Origin: Megalobrama amblycephala
Taxonomy: Eukaryota > Chordata > Actinopteri > Cypriniformes > Xenocyprididae
Assembly (NCBI RefSeq): GCF_018812025.1
Contig: NC_063044.1
Coordinates: 69,844,847-69,908,846, forward strand
Reading direction: 5' to 3'
DNA length: 64,000 nt
Below the pieces are notes generated by a model, which ran no database searches, was not told where the DNA came from, and saw only the letters and a list, made by a program, of their open reading frames with translations. Below are positions 11,728 through 23,272 of this stretch, one piece after another (the first letter of the stretch is position 1; each line of letters opens with the position of its first letter). The position numbers and the translations under genes were made by a program.

Positions 11728-12161
11728 TAGCTCAGCCAGATGACACTAAAGCTGTGTATACAATTGCTCCTTTGAATGGATCTTGCCCACCTAAAAATGT
11801 ATACCGAACAGAATTGAGGCCATGTGGTCCAGGTATGGTAGATTCATTCCATCAGGATGTGCAGAGCCATAGTGACATAGTCTCTGACAGTAAGTCAGAT
11901 GAAGCATGGGTTGTGAGGGGAGAAGCCTCAACTGAATCATTACCAGGGGTGGGAAATAGATCTGAATATGAGTTATGTAGTGAATCAGGCATGGATTTGG
12001 GGGAGCAAGGGGATTCAGAAGAATTTCAAAGTTTTGAAGAAGTTATTCAATCACCTCCAGCCCAATTGCGACATTCTAGTCGGCAAACAGTAGGGAAGTT
12101 CCCTAACCCCTTTAATTTACCCAGATTGCTTGTGTCAAATGGAGATGGGTTTATAGAGTAG
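11724..12161 (+). CDS. C-terminal tail of the gypsy polyprotein (acidic, 145 residues)
   Basis: Open frame following the integrase remnant. It is rich in Ser, Glu and Asp and ends with a basic-polar segment containing RHSSRQTVGKFPNPFNLPR, a type of text common after the integrase of fish gypsy elements. The beginning (APLNGSCPPKNVYRTELRPC) fits the end of the integrase C-terminal domain. It is probably the end of Pol in a shifted frame, not an independent gene. Confidence 0.5.
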   Translation: MIAQPDDTKAVYTIAPLNGSCPPKNVYRTELRPCGPGMVDSFHQDVQSHSDIVSDSKSDEAWVVRGEASTESLPGVGNRSEYELCSESGMDLGEQGDSEEFQSFEEVIQSPPAQLRHSSRQTVGKFPNPFNLPRLLVSNGDGFIE

Positions 12162-12299
12162 ATCATTTTTCATAAGGGACACTAGGTGATTAATGCACCT
12201 GGGAAAGTTTTTTTTTTTTTTCTTTTCTTTTTTTTTCTCTTCTTTTTTTATGTACAGGTGGTTAGTAAAATTAAGTAAAAGATCATCAGGACGATGATC

Positions 12300-13135
12300 A
12301 GTGGTGGGCGGGGTGAATGTGATGGTTGTAATAACTACAGTATTTACGGTAGTCCTGTTGGGTTGGGGGAGTAAGGTACCTTCTGATCCCATATCCTCTT
12401 TATGAATGGAGTAGCGTTAGCTCAGGAGTTATGGCGGCATGCACGCTGAAAATGCCAATTAGATGGCTGTGATTTTCTTGGTTTGAGGTAAATCAAACTT
12501 TTATTGGTGATGTTTGATGCAATGGTTTTTAAACTTGTGATATTTTGTATAATCATGTATCAAAATATTTAGTGCAGATTGTAATGATGGTTTGTGCATG
12601 GACTGGAAAACAGTTGTAGTAAGCTGTTGCCAGGTACAGCAATGCCAGATAGATGGCTGCGATCTTTCTTTCTTTTTTCATTGAGGTAAATGAAATTTTC
12701 ATTGGATATGTTCGATGTAATGTTTTTTTAGATGTGATATTTTGAATAATCATGTATCAAAATATTTTGTGCAGACAGTAATGATGGTTTGTGTCTGGGT
12801 TGGACAACAGTTGTTGTACGCTGTTGCCAGGTATGTTTTTATTTATGTATGTTATTTGATGAATGTGGGGTTTTTAAATTTTTTTTTTTTTTTTTTTTTT
12901 TTTATATTGTAGCACAGTAATGGTGTTTTTCTGGCTCTGTTTTAGGAGCTGGCCTATGTCACTGTTTTGAATTATTTAATTTGGAGTTAAAGTAGTGCAT
13001 CTTTATATGTGATATACTGGGAGGTGTTGGACCCTTGATATAAACTTGATATAACCTAAGCCTATGTATGTGATGGTTTTAGAGTTTTCTTTTCTGTTGA
13101 GTTGTTAATAAATGAGGTTTAAAAAGACAATCGAG
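12300..13135 (+). repeat. possible 3' LTR of the gypsy element, with a 190-bp tandem duplication
   Basis: Immediately after the coding part comes a T-rich stretch and a purine-rich GGTGGGCGGGG (about 12302), a plausible polypurine tract. Within the following sequence AATGCCA..AGATGGCTG starts at 12451 and again at 12641. The two copies run in parallel for about 190 bp (TAATCATGTATCAAAATATTT, then AATGATGGTTTGTG). A polyadenylation signal AATAAA lies near 13108. Exact LTR ends could not be fixed because no 5' copy is present. Confidence 0.45.
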
Positions 13136-14125
13136 TCTTAATGTGTATCACAGATAGGCTTTACACACATATTCCATTTTCTGATGAGCTTCTAATTATA
13201 GTGACCGCAGAAACTCGTGAAGAACAGCATCTTTTAACAGAATATACAAAAGATATAAGGTCAGACAGCAGTATCAACTTTATATTTACGTTTACAATAG
13301 TCTGTCTAAATCCTACATTGAACCAATACTATTTTTGAACAGTAAATGAGGATTAGCAGCAGGGAACTGTATCAGTATGGCATGTCGATATTGTTAATAT
13401 GTCATATAGTATTGTTACATAGTCAAGCATACAACACTTTATGAATTATTTTTGGTGCTGCATTCAAACATGTGCCATAAATCTCCACACACAAACTCAA
13501 AAAGGAGATATCAAGCCGAAATCTCGCTCTCCGTTTGTTAAAGCAAAAAAAAAAGCAAAAAAAAAAAAAAGTTTGTTAACTGGTAGACTACAACTTACCT
13601 CCAAATAGCAGGACTTTTCCCCGGTTCTTTCAGGATCGTGTAGGCCATTAAATTCATAGCCAGTTGTCATCACCATCACAGTCAGTCTGCAATGTCACTT
13701 GATTGAACTGGTCAGAATCCCCAAGATTGAGCGATGTATTGCGCTTTCAGTGTTTTATTATTTAAATTATACATTGCGACATTATACTTCACCTGAGTGA
13801 CCGATCGAGGGGGATTCAGATGCGGACCGTGACGTCAGCAGCTCTGATTGGCTGAAGGCAGTGAGCAACAAAATCTGACTGGTCACAGAAAAAGTTGAAG
13901 AGACATTTGAATTCTGATAAGTCTCAAATCTCAAGTTCAACCACTCAACATATGTAATGTATGTATGTATGTTTAATACAGATTTGTGTGTACGATTGTA
14001 AAATGAGTTTGCCATTAAACATATTTACTCATATTTGGAAATTATAGGCTACACTGCATATAAAAAATTGGCTTTTAATTCATTAGTCATAATGAAATTC
14101 AAGTCCAATAAATTAAGGTTTTTGA
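13136..14125. other. non-coding, no gene recognised
   Basis: AT-rich DNA with a poly(A)-like tract (13550-13572) and a short GTAT repeat (about 13955-13970). Short open frames on both strands show no domain. Confidence 0.45.
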
Positions 14126-14270
14126 TGAAAACAATCCAGGATTTTTCTCCATATAGTGGACTTCAATGGAGCCCAAACAGTTGAAGGTCAAAATTATAGT
14201 TTCATTGCAGCTTCAAAGCATTCTACATGATCCCAGACAAGAAATAAGGGTTTATTCAGAATGAGAATCT
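14126..14270. repeat. dispersed repeat, copy 1 (related copy near 18180-18320)
   Basis: The block CCAGGATTTTTCTCCATATAGTGGACTTCA...GAAGGTCAAAATTA...GCAGCTTCAAAG...TCTACATGATCCCAG recurs at 18200-18300 with about 80 per cent agreement by eye. It is an interspersed fish repeat, probably a MITE fragment. Confidence 0.75.
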
Positions 14271-14499
14271 AGAGGATATAGAAATATTCATTCATGTGCC
14301 CTCAGTTAACACCTACACATTTTAACACCTATTTGCCACCTGTTTGCCACCTGATGTCACCTGTTGGAGTTTGGGTTCCTTGCCACTGTCGCCTTTGGCT
14401 TGCTTAGTTGGGGACACTTGACATTTGACTTGACATTTGATATTCAACAGTATTCTTGACATTTATTCAACAGTGCTTTGATCTGCCTGCATTGATACT

Positions 14500-14616
14500 A
14501 TTATTTAAGAGCTGCTGTGCAGCCAAAATTATGTACCAGTTATCAATGTAAAGCTGCTTTGATACAATCTGCATTGTAAAAAGCGCTATATAAATAAAGG
14601 TGACTTGACTTGACTC
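14500..14616 (+). repeat. fish SINE/LINE tail ending in GTGACTTGACTTGACT
   Basis: The sequence AAAGCTGCTTTGATACAATCTGCATTGTAAAAAGCGCTATATAAATAAAGGTGACTTGACTTGACT is a familiar cyprinid repeat tail: a conserved 3' end followed by a short (TGACT)n. No coding content. Confidence 0.65.
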
Positions 14617-15897
14617 CAGTTTGTTTTACCCTGCGCACAGATTTATGGTAGCATTAGCCTCCCATTATTTACTGGTAATAATGATATCAGGAGAATCCAG
14701 AGTAAATCAAATATAACATTTTATTTGTCAAGTAAAAATGTGTCATGCCAATTACATTACATTTGGACAATTAGAAGCCAATTCAGAAATAATAAATGCA
14801 TAACATCAATTACACAAAAAAATGCATATACACACAGTGATGTGTGTATGGCATCTCTGTATGGGGGAACTTATATACAGACCAGAACAAAAGGGTTATA
14901 CATTTTTACTACACCAACACCTGTTTTGGGGGAGAGGAGTGGGTTTTCACAAAAGGCACCACCCAAAAAGAGGACAGAATTCTCCTTAGTTTTCAATCTT
15001 CTTCATAATACCAGTGACTGCTGTGAAATTGAGACCATTTTACCAATCGCACTGAGACATTTAAAATGATACCAAACATAAAAAGGGTAAAACGATAGAT
15101 ACACAAGTTACATTATACGTTTTGAAGAACTTTCAGTGACTTGAGTCAGGGGGATGGGTAGGTGTGTGTTTGTGTGTGTGTGTGTGGAGGGGGGGTTGTG
15201 TCGCGTCCCGTAGATGTGAAGGCAAGGTGTTGTCCTATGCTATTCTCTCCAGATGAGTTTTATTGTTTTATTACAGGATGCTTGATCTCAGTTTTTGTCT
15301 GAGCAGGTCTTACACATCTAAACCTCTAATAATTCTCAATGAGAACTTCTTTAGACATATGACAGAACTAAATCAAACTTTTATCCTCATTTGTAGTTTT
15401 TGTGTTTCTTTTTTTCTGTTCTTGTTGTTAGTCTTTAAAAAAACAAAAACAAAAAAAAACAAGAGAGGATTGTGTCAGGCCCTTTAAAAGGTCTTTATTG
15501 TCATTGAATATCAAGAGTTTTGTACTTCCAAAGGTACAAAACAGAATAAATGATAAACAACAGAAATAGAAAGATGGACATAAATGACTAATTAAACAGA
15601 ATACAATGCTATACATTGTTCTCCCTGAAAAACCCCAAATACAATCACTATTTATTGATTAACTCAGATTTTATATGTTTAATTTGTCAATTGTTAATGA
15701 AGTTATATGTGTATGGTTCCATTTACCTGGAAATCAAAAAAACATTTGAAACTATGTAAAATGTAAAATATTACTGGTTGATTCAGATCTGATATTTTTA
15801 CTCATAATATCTGTGTACACATTTTATAAAAAATAACTTGTTTAGAGTATATGATTGCTGTTCAGATGTCATTTGGATTAGATTATAAAGATTGGGT
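14617..15897. other. non-coding DNA downstream of the stonustoxin-like gene
   Basis: Contains a (GT)n microsatellite at about 15161-15185 and A-rich or T-rich stretches near 15430-15460. Open frames here have no recognisable domain. The adjacent minus-strand gene ends at 15898, so part of this stretch is probably its 3' UTR. Confidence 0.45.
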
Positions 15898-18800
15898 CTA
15901 CATAAAATAGAAACCCAGAGCATCAAGTTCATCTCCACTTCTCCCTTTAATGCCGTGCAATCTCCCTGATCCAACATTTAAACTCACAGGCTCACCAAGT
16001 TCACTGCATTTGAGAGACATAGTTTTTCTTTCACCATTACTTTTTTCAACCACAAATTCCAGACCCCCAAGTCTGCTATAATCTATATTTGGCCACAGTG
16101 TTGCAGTGATGATTGTATCAGTGTTGTCAAAGATAAATTCTTTTTTTTTATTTCCTTCACGACGACCAGCTCGAATGATCTGGGAATCCCGGTAACCCAC
16201 TTCTATTGTTTTCAGTGATTTCACGGATGAGGTAAAGAAATATTCTTCCTGTGGCACAAATGTATTTCACGTGAATAACTGAACAATAATAATGTGATAA
16301 AATATAGGAATCAGATTTTGATAAAATAGAATGAAAACAATTTTCAACCACCCTTACCTCATAGTAAAATATGACGATCTTGTAAAAGCTGTCGGTCAAA
16401 GTCGATGTAAAGGAGAATTCACCACCACCTGTCCCACCCACAACCACAGGTTCCGCTGTGGACAGAAATAAGATCCAACAAAAGCAAGATCCATTTAGAC
16501 AGCAGCAGAATAAAGTTTTCAGTCCTTTTGTGATGCTTCTATTAACTAAATCAAATCAATCGCATTTAGGTTTCTTGGAGACATGGCCACAGTTCTTCTA
16601 AATTTAGTCTGTCTCAGTTTCAATGTTCCTTCATGTAATCCCAGAGAGATGCAATGATGGTGAGATCAGATCATACCGGCTGTGTCAGACTCCTTGTGCT
16701 TTCAAAAATCTCACTGGATTATTACAATTAATGGCAAAAGGAATGCTTGGAAATGTGAACTGATATTTCCTACTGACACACTACCGCAAAGTATATGAAG
16801 AACTGACTTAAAAACATCTATTTTGTGTGAAAATACTAACGTGCCTAAGACTTTTGCACTGCATGTCCAATGCTAATCATCGTCTTATGCAATGGTCATT
16901 AAAGGGATAGTTAACCCAAAAAAAGATCTATCCTTTTAATCTGCCAAAGCTACAAAAACAAGGTACTGATGATATGATAGCTGATTCTCTATCCTGTATT
17001 AACCAGTATGTTTTATTTTGTGGGTGGAAGTGGTATGATCTCGAGTAATTTGTTCATTATATTACAGAATTGTTTCTATGTGTGTGCCCTGAGCCCGTGT
17101 CCTATTTTCGTCATATGGACTCCATTTCCCACAATCCCCCATCTAGGAACCAATCATGCACTCACACCTGTTTCCTATCAGTGACCCTTTATAAGCTGCA
17201 CTCACACACACACACATTGCTGAGTATTGTTTCTGCCTTGTTGAGTGTTCTGCCCTGTCTAGTGTCTAGCCTTATCCTTGCCTAGCCTTGATTCGAGCAT
17301 TTAGAAACAATATTTATGAGACAATTGTTGTCAGATTTCAATGGTGATTTCAAATATAAAATTTAATTGAAAGCTTTGGAGAATTTGATGTTTCCTCATT
17401 CAAAGAGATAGGAGCTGCACTTGAATGCCCGAGAGACGTTTCTAAGATGGCCGCCGAGTGAAATGACTTGTCTTAAAGGGACTTTGTCATTACATTGTAC
17501 ATGTCTTCTGTAAATATTCTTGAATGTAGTTTTGTCAGCCTAAGGGATGTGGGGGGTGAGGCTTCACTTTGTGACTTAATTTGTGCAACACTCGGAAAAC
17601 CTTTCTCTGTAATATTATATGCAGAAAATGGACACACCTAGACATAACAAGACGTAGTCGTTGGACACACTAACACACTCGCACACAAACAGATGTTTAC
17701 AGTTTAAAGAGACAGATTCCTCAATTGTTAGTCGCTTTGGATTAGAGATGTGCATGGGTACTCCGTGTACTCGGATGTGCGGTGATGACGCCTATAGAAT
17801 GCAGATAGAATGTCAAAATATGGGGGTGAAGTTCCCCATGTATGAGTTTTTGTCTCATATTTACATCATATGATATAGTGAAGCTAGTTATATCACACGC
17901 GTAATGTGCGCACTATCACACGAGCGCTGTTTTTGTTCCGAATTGCACAAGTGCAAATGCGACACTGATTTATTGAACAACAGTTAAATAAATAGCTTAT
18001 TATTGTGTTATTTTAGACACAATATTGTCTGTTTTTGTCTGAATTGAGTGAATAAATGATTCAATGCACCGCTCATTAAATGATTAGTTCACTTCTGACT
18101 GAAAATTTCCTGATAATTTCCTCACCCCCATCTCATCCAAGATGTTCATGTCTTTCTTTCTTCAGCTGTAAAGAAATGAAGGTGTTTGAGGAAACATTCC
18201 AGGATTTTTCTCCATATAGTGGACTTCACTGGGGTTCAACGGGTTGAAGGTCCAAATGTCACATTCAGTGCAGCTTCAAAGAGCTCTACATGATCCCAGG
18301 CGAGGAATAAGAGTCTTATCTAGAGAAACCATCAGACAATGATGACTTTAAATTATCGTTTGGGAGAAATTTCTCAGCAAAATTTGATGTGCGATTAATT
18401 TGGGATTAATTAGGTTTGTAATTGATGTAATTGATTAGATTCTTTTTTTTTTTTTTTTTTTTTTAAAGTCGATTGACAGCCCTAATATAGTTCTTTTATT
18501 CTGATTGGTTATTGCAGCATTTTGGGTGGTACCTTCAGGTCTTAAGAGCACAAGTTGAGTTGCACATTCAGACAAGTATGTGTGCATTCGTGTGCACATG
18601 TAAAATGTAATATTACTTTTATACCACATGATTAATCTCATATAGAACAGACTTTAGTTACTGGTGTTCATTCATCAATCCGCTTAACCGATGCAGCTAT
18701 TCATAATACTGTGTATAAGCTGCTGTGTGAACAAGATCGTTTGAGAGTCACATCTGCAGATGACACTTACCTAAAGGGGAAGTGTTGACAGTATCGCTGG

Positions 18801-20879
18801 CTTCACTCACTCCCACTTTATCAAAAGTTCTGTAGCGGAGCAGGTAATTCTTTCCAGGTGCCAATCCGGCCAGAATAAACTCCTTTTTATGTGTTTCTAC
18901 AGAAAGCCATGGTTGCTCAGCTCCAGAATCTGCCTGCTTGCATTCTAATCTGTACCGCACTGTCTCTCCAGTTGAAGACATCGGCAGTTTCAGGGCCATA
19001 CCTTTGGCCAGGACATTCTTCACTATTGGTGGGGGCGGCTTGGACATGGGCTGGAACTGTGTGTCTGTCAGTTGCCCTTTTTCATACAGATAGATAGAGG
19101 AGCCGGCAATGGAGGGATTGGGGATGGCAGAAATAATTAAGCGGATTCTCTTTTCACCTTTATTGGCTTCTGCAAACCTCTTGAATTGAGACATGTTCTC
19201 TCTCATATTTCTTCTGACATTGGGATCATTGAACCACTTTGTGACATGTTCCATAGAAAACCAAGTGTAACTCACACTGTGTTCACTGAACCACTCTGAA
19301 CTAAAATCTGTTCTCCCATCTAGCTCTTTAAACTTGTCAGATTCCAGAAACTCCTTCAGGGTTGAAAGATATGGCTCTTCATACTTAAGAGATGTGAAGG
19401 TCAAGCTCACCACTGCATCAACATCAGTATCAAATAAGGTGGTAACGAGATCGACAGAGTCTGCAATTTTGATCCCTTCCAGTGACTTGGTGTAAGAACT
19501 CAAGATGTGAAGTTCAGACTTTGCATCATCTAACCACTTGTTAAGTTTATCAGCATTGAATGGGGAGCTCCTGTGGATCCTCAGGATTTCTTCCAGAAAC
19601 TTCTCCTCCTTATCTCCTCCTCGAACAGCAGGCAAGGCCCTGCCGACTGCTTTCAGTAGCATTGACTTGTATGTGTTAAATGAGTCCTTAAACCGGTCTA
19701 GCCTCTCTTTGATGTCACTGAAAGCATTGACCAGTGTACTTTTGATCAGGTCATTGTATGTCCTCTCTGCTTCTTCTAGCACCTCATTTATACCTTCAAT
19801 TTTGGAAACCAGACGTGTGTTGATTTCTCTCTCCAGCTGAGCTGCTTTACTGTCCAGTAGATGAAGAGGATGGAGCCAAACTTTTATTGGAACCACATTA
19901 GTTTTATTGTTCTTTATTAGATTGGGGAGCGTCTTATATGTCTGTATGGCTTCCATGTATGTGGTGGGGTTCTGCTCAAGTAAGAAGTCCCCATAAAATG
20001 TGCAGATGGTATTCTCAGCAATTTTCTTGTCATCGTCATTCATATTAACAGATCCTTCACCCTCAATGGAAAGTCCAACGATGCTCCTGACCACGCCATT
20101 CAGTTTACCCTCAATCTCCTGCTTGTTTTCCTCTTCTGAAATCGTCCGATCAAACACCATGACAGCCTGAGCTCCATACAGTACTGCCGTGACCACATGA
20201 GTTGCACTTTTCTGGTCGAACACCTGAGGGTAGGTGAACCGGCCCAGTTGGCTCATAGTGAGCTGTTCATATCTTGTGGTTTCACTGTAATACATTGTAA
20301 CTCTGGACTGTCGGTGTGAGGATTTGGTGTCATGCAGGAACTTGCCAGATCCTCCCACATTCACCAGCCCTCCCAAGAAGCTGGCCTTCAGAGAAGCACT
20401 TACATCCAGGAGGCTGGACTTACTAGAAAGAGAGTCAGAACTACTGAACTTCAAATCTGTCAGGGGCTGTGGACGACTGTACAAATTGTTACGTAGTGAG
20501 TTCTCATCCCAGAGAGTAACACCTGAAACGAAAAATGGCTTCAACAGTTACTGTGTGTATGAGCAAGTGATGTACTGTTGTAAATGTACATTGTAAATGT
20601 GCAGATTTTATACCCCTACACAAAGAAAATATATTTAATATATATAACTTCATAACATATAGATGTCCATGTGATAAGATATGCTACTGCATGTCTATAA
20701 ATAAATTGAACATATAGATAGTTAACAATATAGTTCAATATTTATGTTTTTTTAATTCGTTTTTTTGGGGTAGATACACCACCTGGAATGAAGGAGTCTT
20801 CGCGGCAGTCGTAAAGCATACCAAGAGACAGGGGTCTTCCAAGGGCCGCAACTTCCATTGGCTCTGATGCCATGGACAT
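15898..20879 (-). CDS. stonustoxin-like (MACPF/CDC-related) protein with C-terminal jacalin-like lectin domain, four exons
   Basis: Exons on the minus strand: 20879-20783, 20522-18771, 16455-16358 and 16248-15898. All junctions are GT-AG with matching phases; the total is 2298 nt (765 residues plus stop). Domains in order: a stonustoxin-type MACPF/CDC-like N-terminal region (about 1-285), a helical segment (about 290-410), the stonustoxin-type thioredoxin-like domain with a GSSIYLY block (about 420-530) and an FN3-like domain (about 540-620). A jacalin-like beta-prism follows across exons 3-4 (GGTGGGEFSF to GRSGDELDALGF). The PRY-SPRY domain that ends classical stonustoxins is absent. The start chosen is the Met at 20879; another Met lies two codons later. 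Many non-venomous fish carry such genes, so the name does not imply venom. A pore-forming or carbohydrate-binding defence role is inference. No stops or frameshifts are seen. Confidence 0.85.
17326..17492. repeat. dispersed repeat, copy A (copy B at 34627-34800)
   Basis: Shared blocks include TTGTTGTCAGATTTCA, GATAGGAGCTGCACTTGAATGC and AAGATGGCCGC.GAGTGAAATGACTTG followed by TTAAAGGGACTTTG. Same orientation as the copy at 34627-34800. Confidence 0.85.
18075..18330. repeat. dispersed repeat, copy 2 (MITE-like)
   Basis: Shares the block CAGGATTTTTCTCCATATAGTGGACTTCA through TCTACATGATCCCAG with 14126-14270. It is preceded by TTAGTTCACTTCTGACTGAAAATTTCCTG, a start seen in several fish MITEs. 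Intron-borne. Confidence 0.7.
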
Positions 20880-21571
20880 AAAAAAGAAAAAAGGAAAAAC
20901 AAAAGATAACATTTATAGCACATTTTTCCATCTTAATGACAATAAATACTGTTTAAAGCTGTAGAAATCCATTATAAAAAATATAGCTGCAAACTCATTG
21001 AACAACAAAATGCATTGAGCGGAAATACAAAATCAAGCTAACAACCAGTGTTGCCAGATTGGTTGGAAGATTTCCAGCCCAAAATCTCACCAAAACCTCA
21101 GAATGCGGGCTCATTATTGGCCGAAGCAATTCACATGCCTATGACGTGATGCTGACGCAGGAGCCGACCAATAATGAGTCGAAAGCAATGGATGTAAACA
21201 ACGCATGAGAATGATGCAGAAGAGAAGAGATTGTGTGGCCTGTTGCATAAAGCTGAGTTTCAGAGTAGGTTAGAGTTGACCAAACCAAACAAATCCAACA
21301 TGGTTTTCATCCCTCAGCACTCAGTTTAAACATTCTCAGCCAACTCCGATGTTAATGACATTCAGTAGATGGCGTTTACAAGGTGGAGATCTGAAACCAT
21401 TCATCTTTAAGAGAGGTGTACACATGTTTTTGTGCATACGTTTTGCTTCTACTTTAGTAATTATTTCTTTTAAAGTACTTTTACTATACTTTTACAAGTA
21501 CTTTTTTTTGGTTACTCTACCTATCTCTTGTAAATAAATGAGATTGTATAACATTATAGCAGACAACAAAC

Positions 21572-21619
<48 letters not shown>

Positions 21620-22257
21620 AACATAATAATTATATCAGCTGTTGCTCTACATTTACCAGTAATATGTCTTAGTAAGATCTTTAAATGCAGTTTTATGTTC
21701 AAAGCTCTGAAGCTTTCAAACATATAATACAATACAAAACAAGGATGATTGAGAGATGAACAAGTATAAACCTTCCTCGAAAACCTAACGTAACATATTT
21801 GATACATTTCAACATGTTGTTTTTTTTTCTAACAATGATTGATGGACATAAAAATGAAGGAAGGACCCTATGCCTAAGATTGATATAGGCTACTACAGCA
21901 ATCTCAGTTGCTGAATTTGAATGCATAATCACTGATTTCACCTGCCATTATTGTTTTTCTGCACATGCAGGTCAGTTCAGGACCATGATAATCACACTGG
22001 AATCTGATATTGGCCACGTTAGAAAAAAAAAGTGAACTTTCAATCAAAAATGATCTGATTTGTGCAAGCTTTCAATATTATAATTCTGACTGGTATTGTT
22101 CATGGCTTTTTGTTTAATTCTTGATGGGGATTTTGTTATTATTATTAAAAAAAAATGAAACAAATTTCAGACAAAAATCAGACAATATTTGAATATTTTC
22201 TTTCCTTCTGAGGACATTTAATCACATTCACATTTTGTAACACCATTCACATCTTAC
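20880..22257. other. sequence upstream of the stonustoxin-like start, (TA)n microsatellite
   Basis: Contains a long (TA)n tract at about 21575-21615 and otherwise AT-rich DNA. It may be promoter, or an intron if the exon at 22258-22399 belongs to the same gene. A polypyrimidine stretch with AG lies just before 20863 on the minus strand. No other coding sequence was recognised. Confidence 0.5.
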
Positions 22258-22399
22258 CTTGAGTCTTTGTTTTGCTTTGGTGTGTAAAGAAACCTCTTAT
22301 TCCAGTTTGAGCATTCGCCACAGCTAGGGTTGACAACCATAGATACGTACACAAGTAAATGAAGTTTGGCTGCTTCAGGTACACCGAAAGTGCCACCAT
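22258..22399 (-). CDS. possible signal-peptide exon of unknown gene
   Basis: From the Met at 22399 the minus strand reads a basic and polar start, a hydrophobic core (NFIYLCTYLWLSTLAVANA) and a short polar tail. It then meets a consensus donor (CAAG|GTAAGAT, exon end 22258). It looks like a secretion signal followed by about 17 residues. The donor leaves one extra base, which matches the phase of a candidate acceptor (CATCAG) at 20864-20866 in the stonustoxin-like first exon, so an alternative 5' exon is possible. It could equally be a chance frame or belong to another gene. Confidence 0.3.
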
Positions 22400-23189
22400 C
22401 TTAGAACAGTCAGCAAGGAGATCTGTTTGAACGGAAGTCAGAGGAGAAGATGCCTGAGTGTTGTGAATTAGCTGCTTTTGTGTTGAAAATATACAGACAT
22501 TGATCATAACTGTGATATTTAAAAAAATTAAATATTGATATCATGTTAATACTATATAATAATAGAGAACAATAACATTGCTAAGTTATTAATAATGCAT
22601 CAATATTTTGAAAAAGACTCCTTTAAAAGGAATATGATTGTTTAAAATAATCCAGTCGTTTGAGCTGCGTGTGCTGAAGCTGAAGGGTGAATGAAAACCG
22701 GTAAACTCAAGTACTTTGCTAGCGGGTTAATAAACTAAAACCAAATGCATCCTTTATGAGATTAATCAGGTATATATACACAACATAAAAATAACTTACA
22801 CCTGCACTAAATGATGCAAATTCACAAGTGAACAGTCAAGTCAGCCATGATAAAAAAAAAGAGTGTGTTTACTGCCAATACACACACGACACGCTGCTAT
22901 GAGCAAGATATGCTTCTGCTGCTGAGCAAAGCATACGTGATGTGAATTGCCCAGATCTACACAGGTGGAGCTGGGGAAGGTGGAAGGTTTCTGAATGCGC
23001 ACCGCAGGCGCTGACCAAATATTTGAAAGTTGAGCAGCGCTATCATTGGCTACTGATACAGCAGGAGCCAATCAGCTGTGACCTATAGATAATGATGTGA
23101 TTGCAAACAGATTGGATTAAGGATCTATTAACCTGTGCCATCTAGAGTTTCATGACAGAATTTTGAATTACTGTATTTTACAAACTTTC
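22400..23189. other. non-coding, no gene recognised
   Basis: AT-rich sequence with short open frames lacking any domain. Nothing else seen. Confidence 0.4.
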
Positions 23190-23194
23190 TAATC

Positions 23195-23272
23195 ACTTAC
23201 AAAGCACTAAATGGTTTAGCTCCCCAGTACCTGAGCGAGCTCTTAGCACAGTATGCGTGGAGGCGTGAATCA
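23195..23272 (+). mobile_element. L2-type LINE ORF2 fragment
   Basis: The plus strand reads KALNGLAPQYLSELLAQYA, the conserved block near the C-terminus of fish L2/CR1-like ORF2 proteins. The fragment is about 80 bp and has no flanking domain. Confidence 0.6.

Larger units (their letters stand above)
8140..12161 (+). mobile_element. Ty3/gypsy-type LTR retrotransposon, internal region, decayed
   Basis: Domain order is Gag remnant, zinc knuckle, protease, reverse transcriptase, HHCC zinc-binding region, integrase. Integrase after reverse transcriptase is the Ty3/gypsy order. The 5' part of Gag and the 5' LTR are not visible, RNase H is missing, and several frameshifts or stops interrupt the polyprotein. 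No copy of the downstream LTR candidate was found upstream, so target duplications cannot be assigned. It lies directly behind the broken zinc-finger exon. Confidence 0.85.
16456..18770. other. intron 2 of the stonustoxin-like gene, repeat-bearing
   Basis: A 2.3-kb intron. It contains a fragment ending GTGCCTAAGACTTTTGCACTG (about 16842-16862), which resembles a Tc1-type end. It also has a promoter-like or LTR-like block with CA repeats (17080-17290), a dispersed repeat at 17326-17490 shared with 34627-34800, a second MITE-like repeat at 18075-18330 and a poly(T) tract near 18444-18464. No coding sequence seen. Confidence 0.6.

Noticed and set aside
12550..12830. CRISPR-like array suggested by the direct repeats
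   Set aside because: Only two copies of a 190-bp unit in a eukaryotic LTR setting. No short repeat-spacer pattern anywhere in the window.
14725..15069. 114-residue plus-strand frame
   Set aside because: No domain, no splice or promoter support, composition like the surrounding non-coding DNA.
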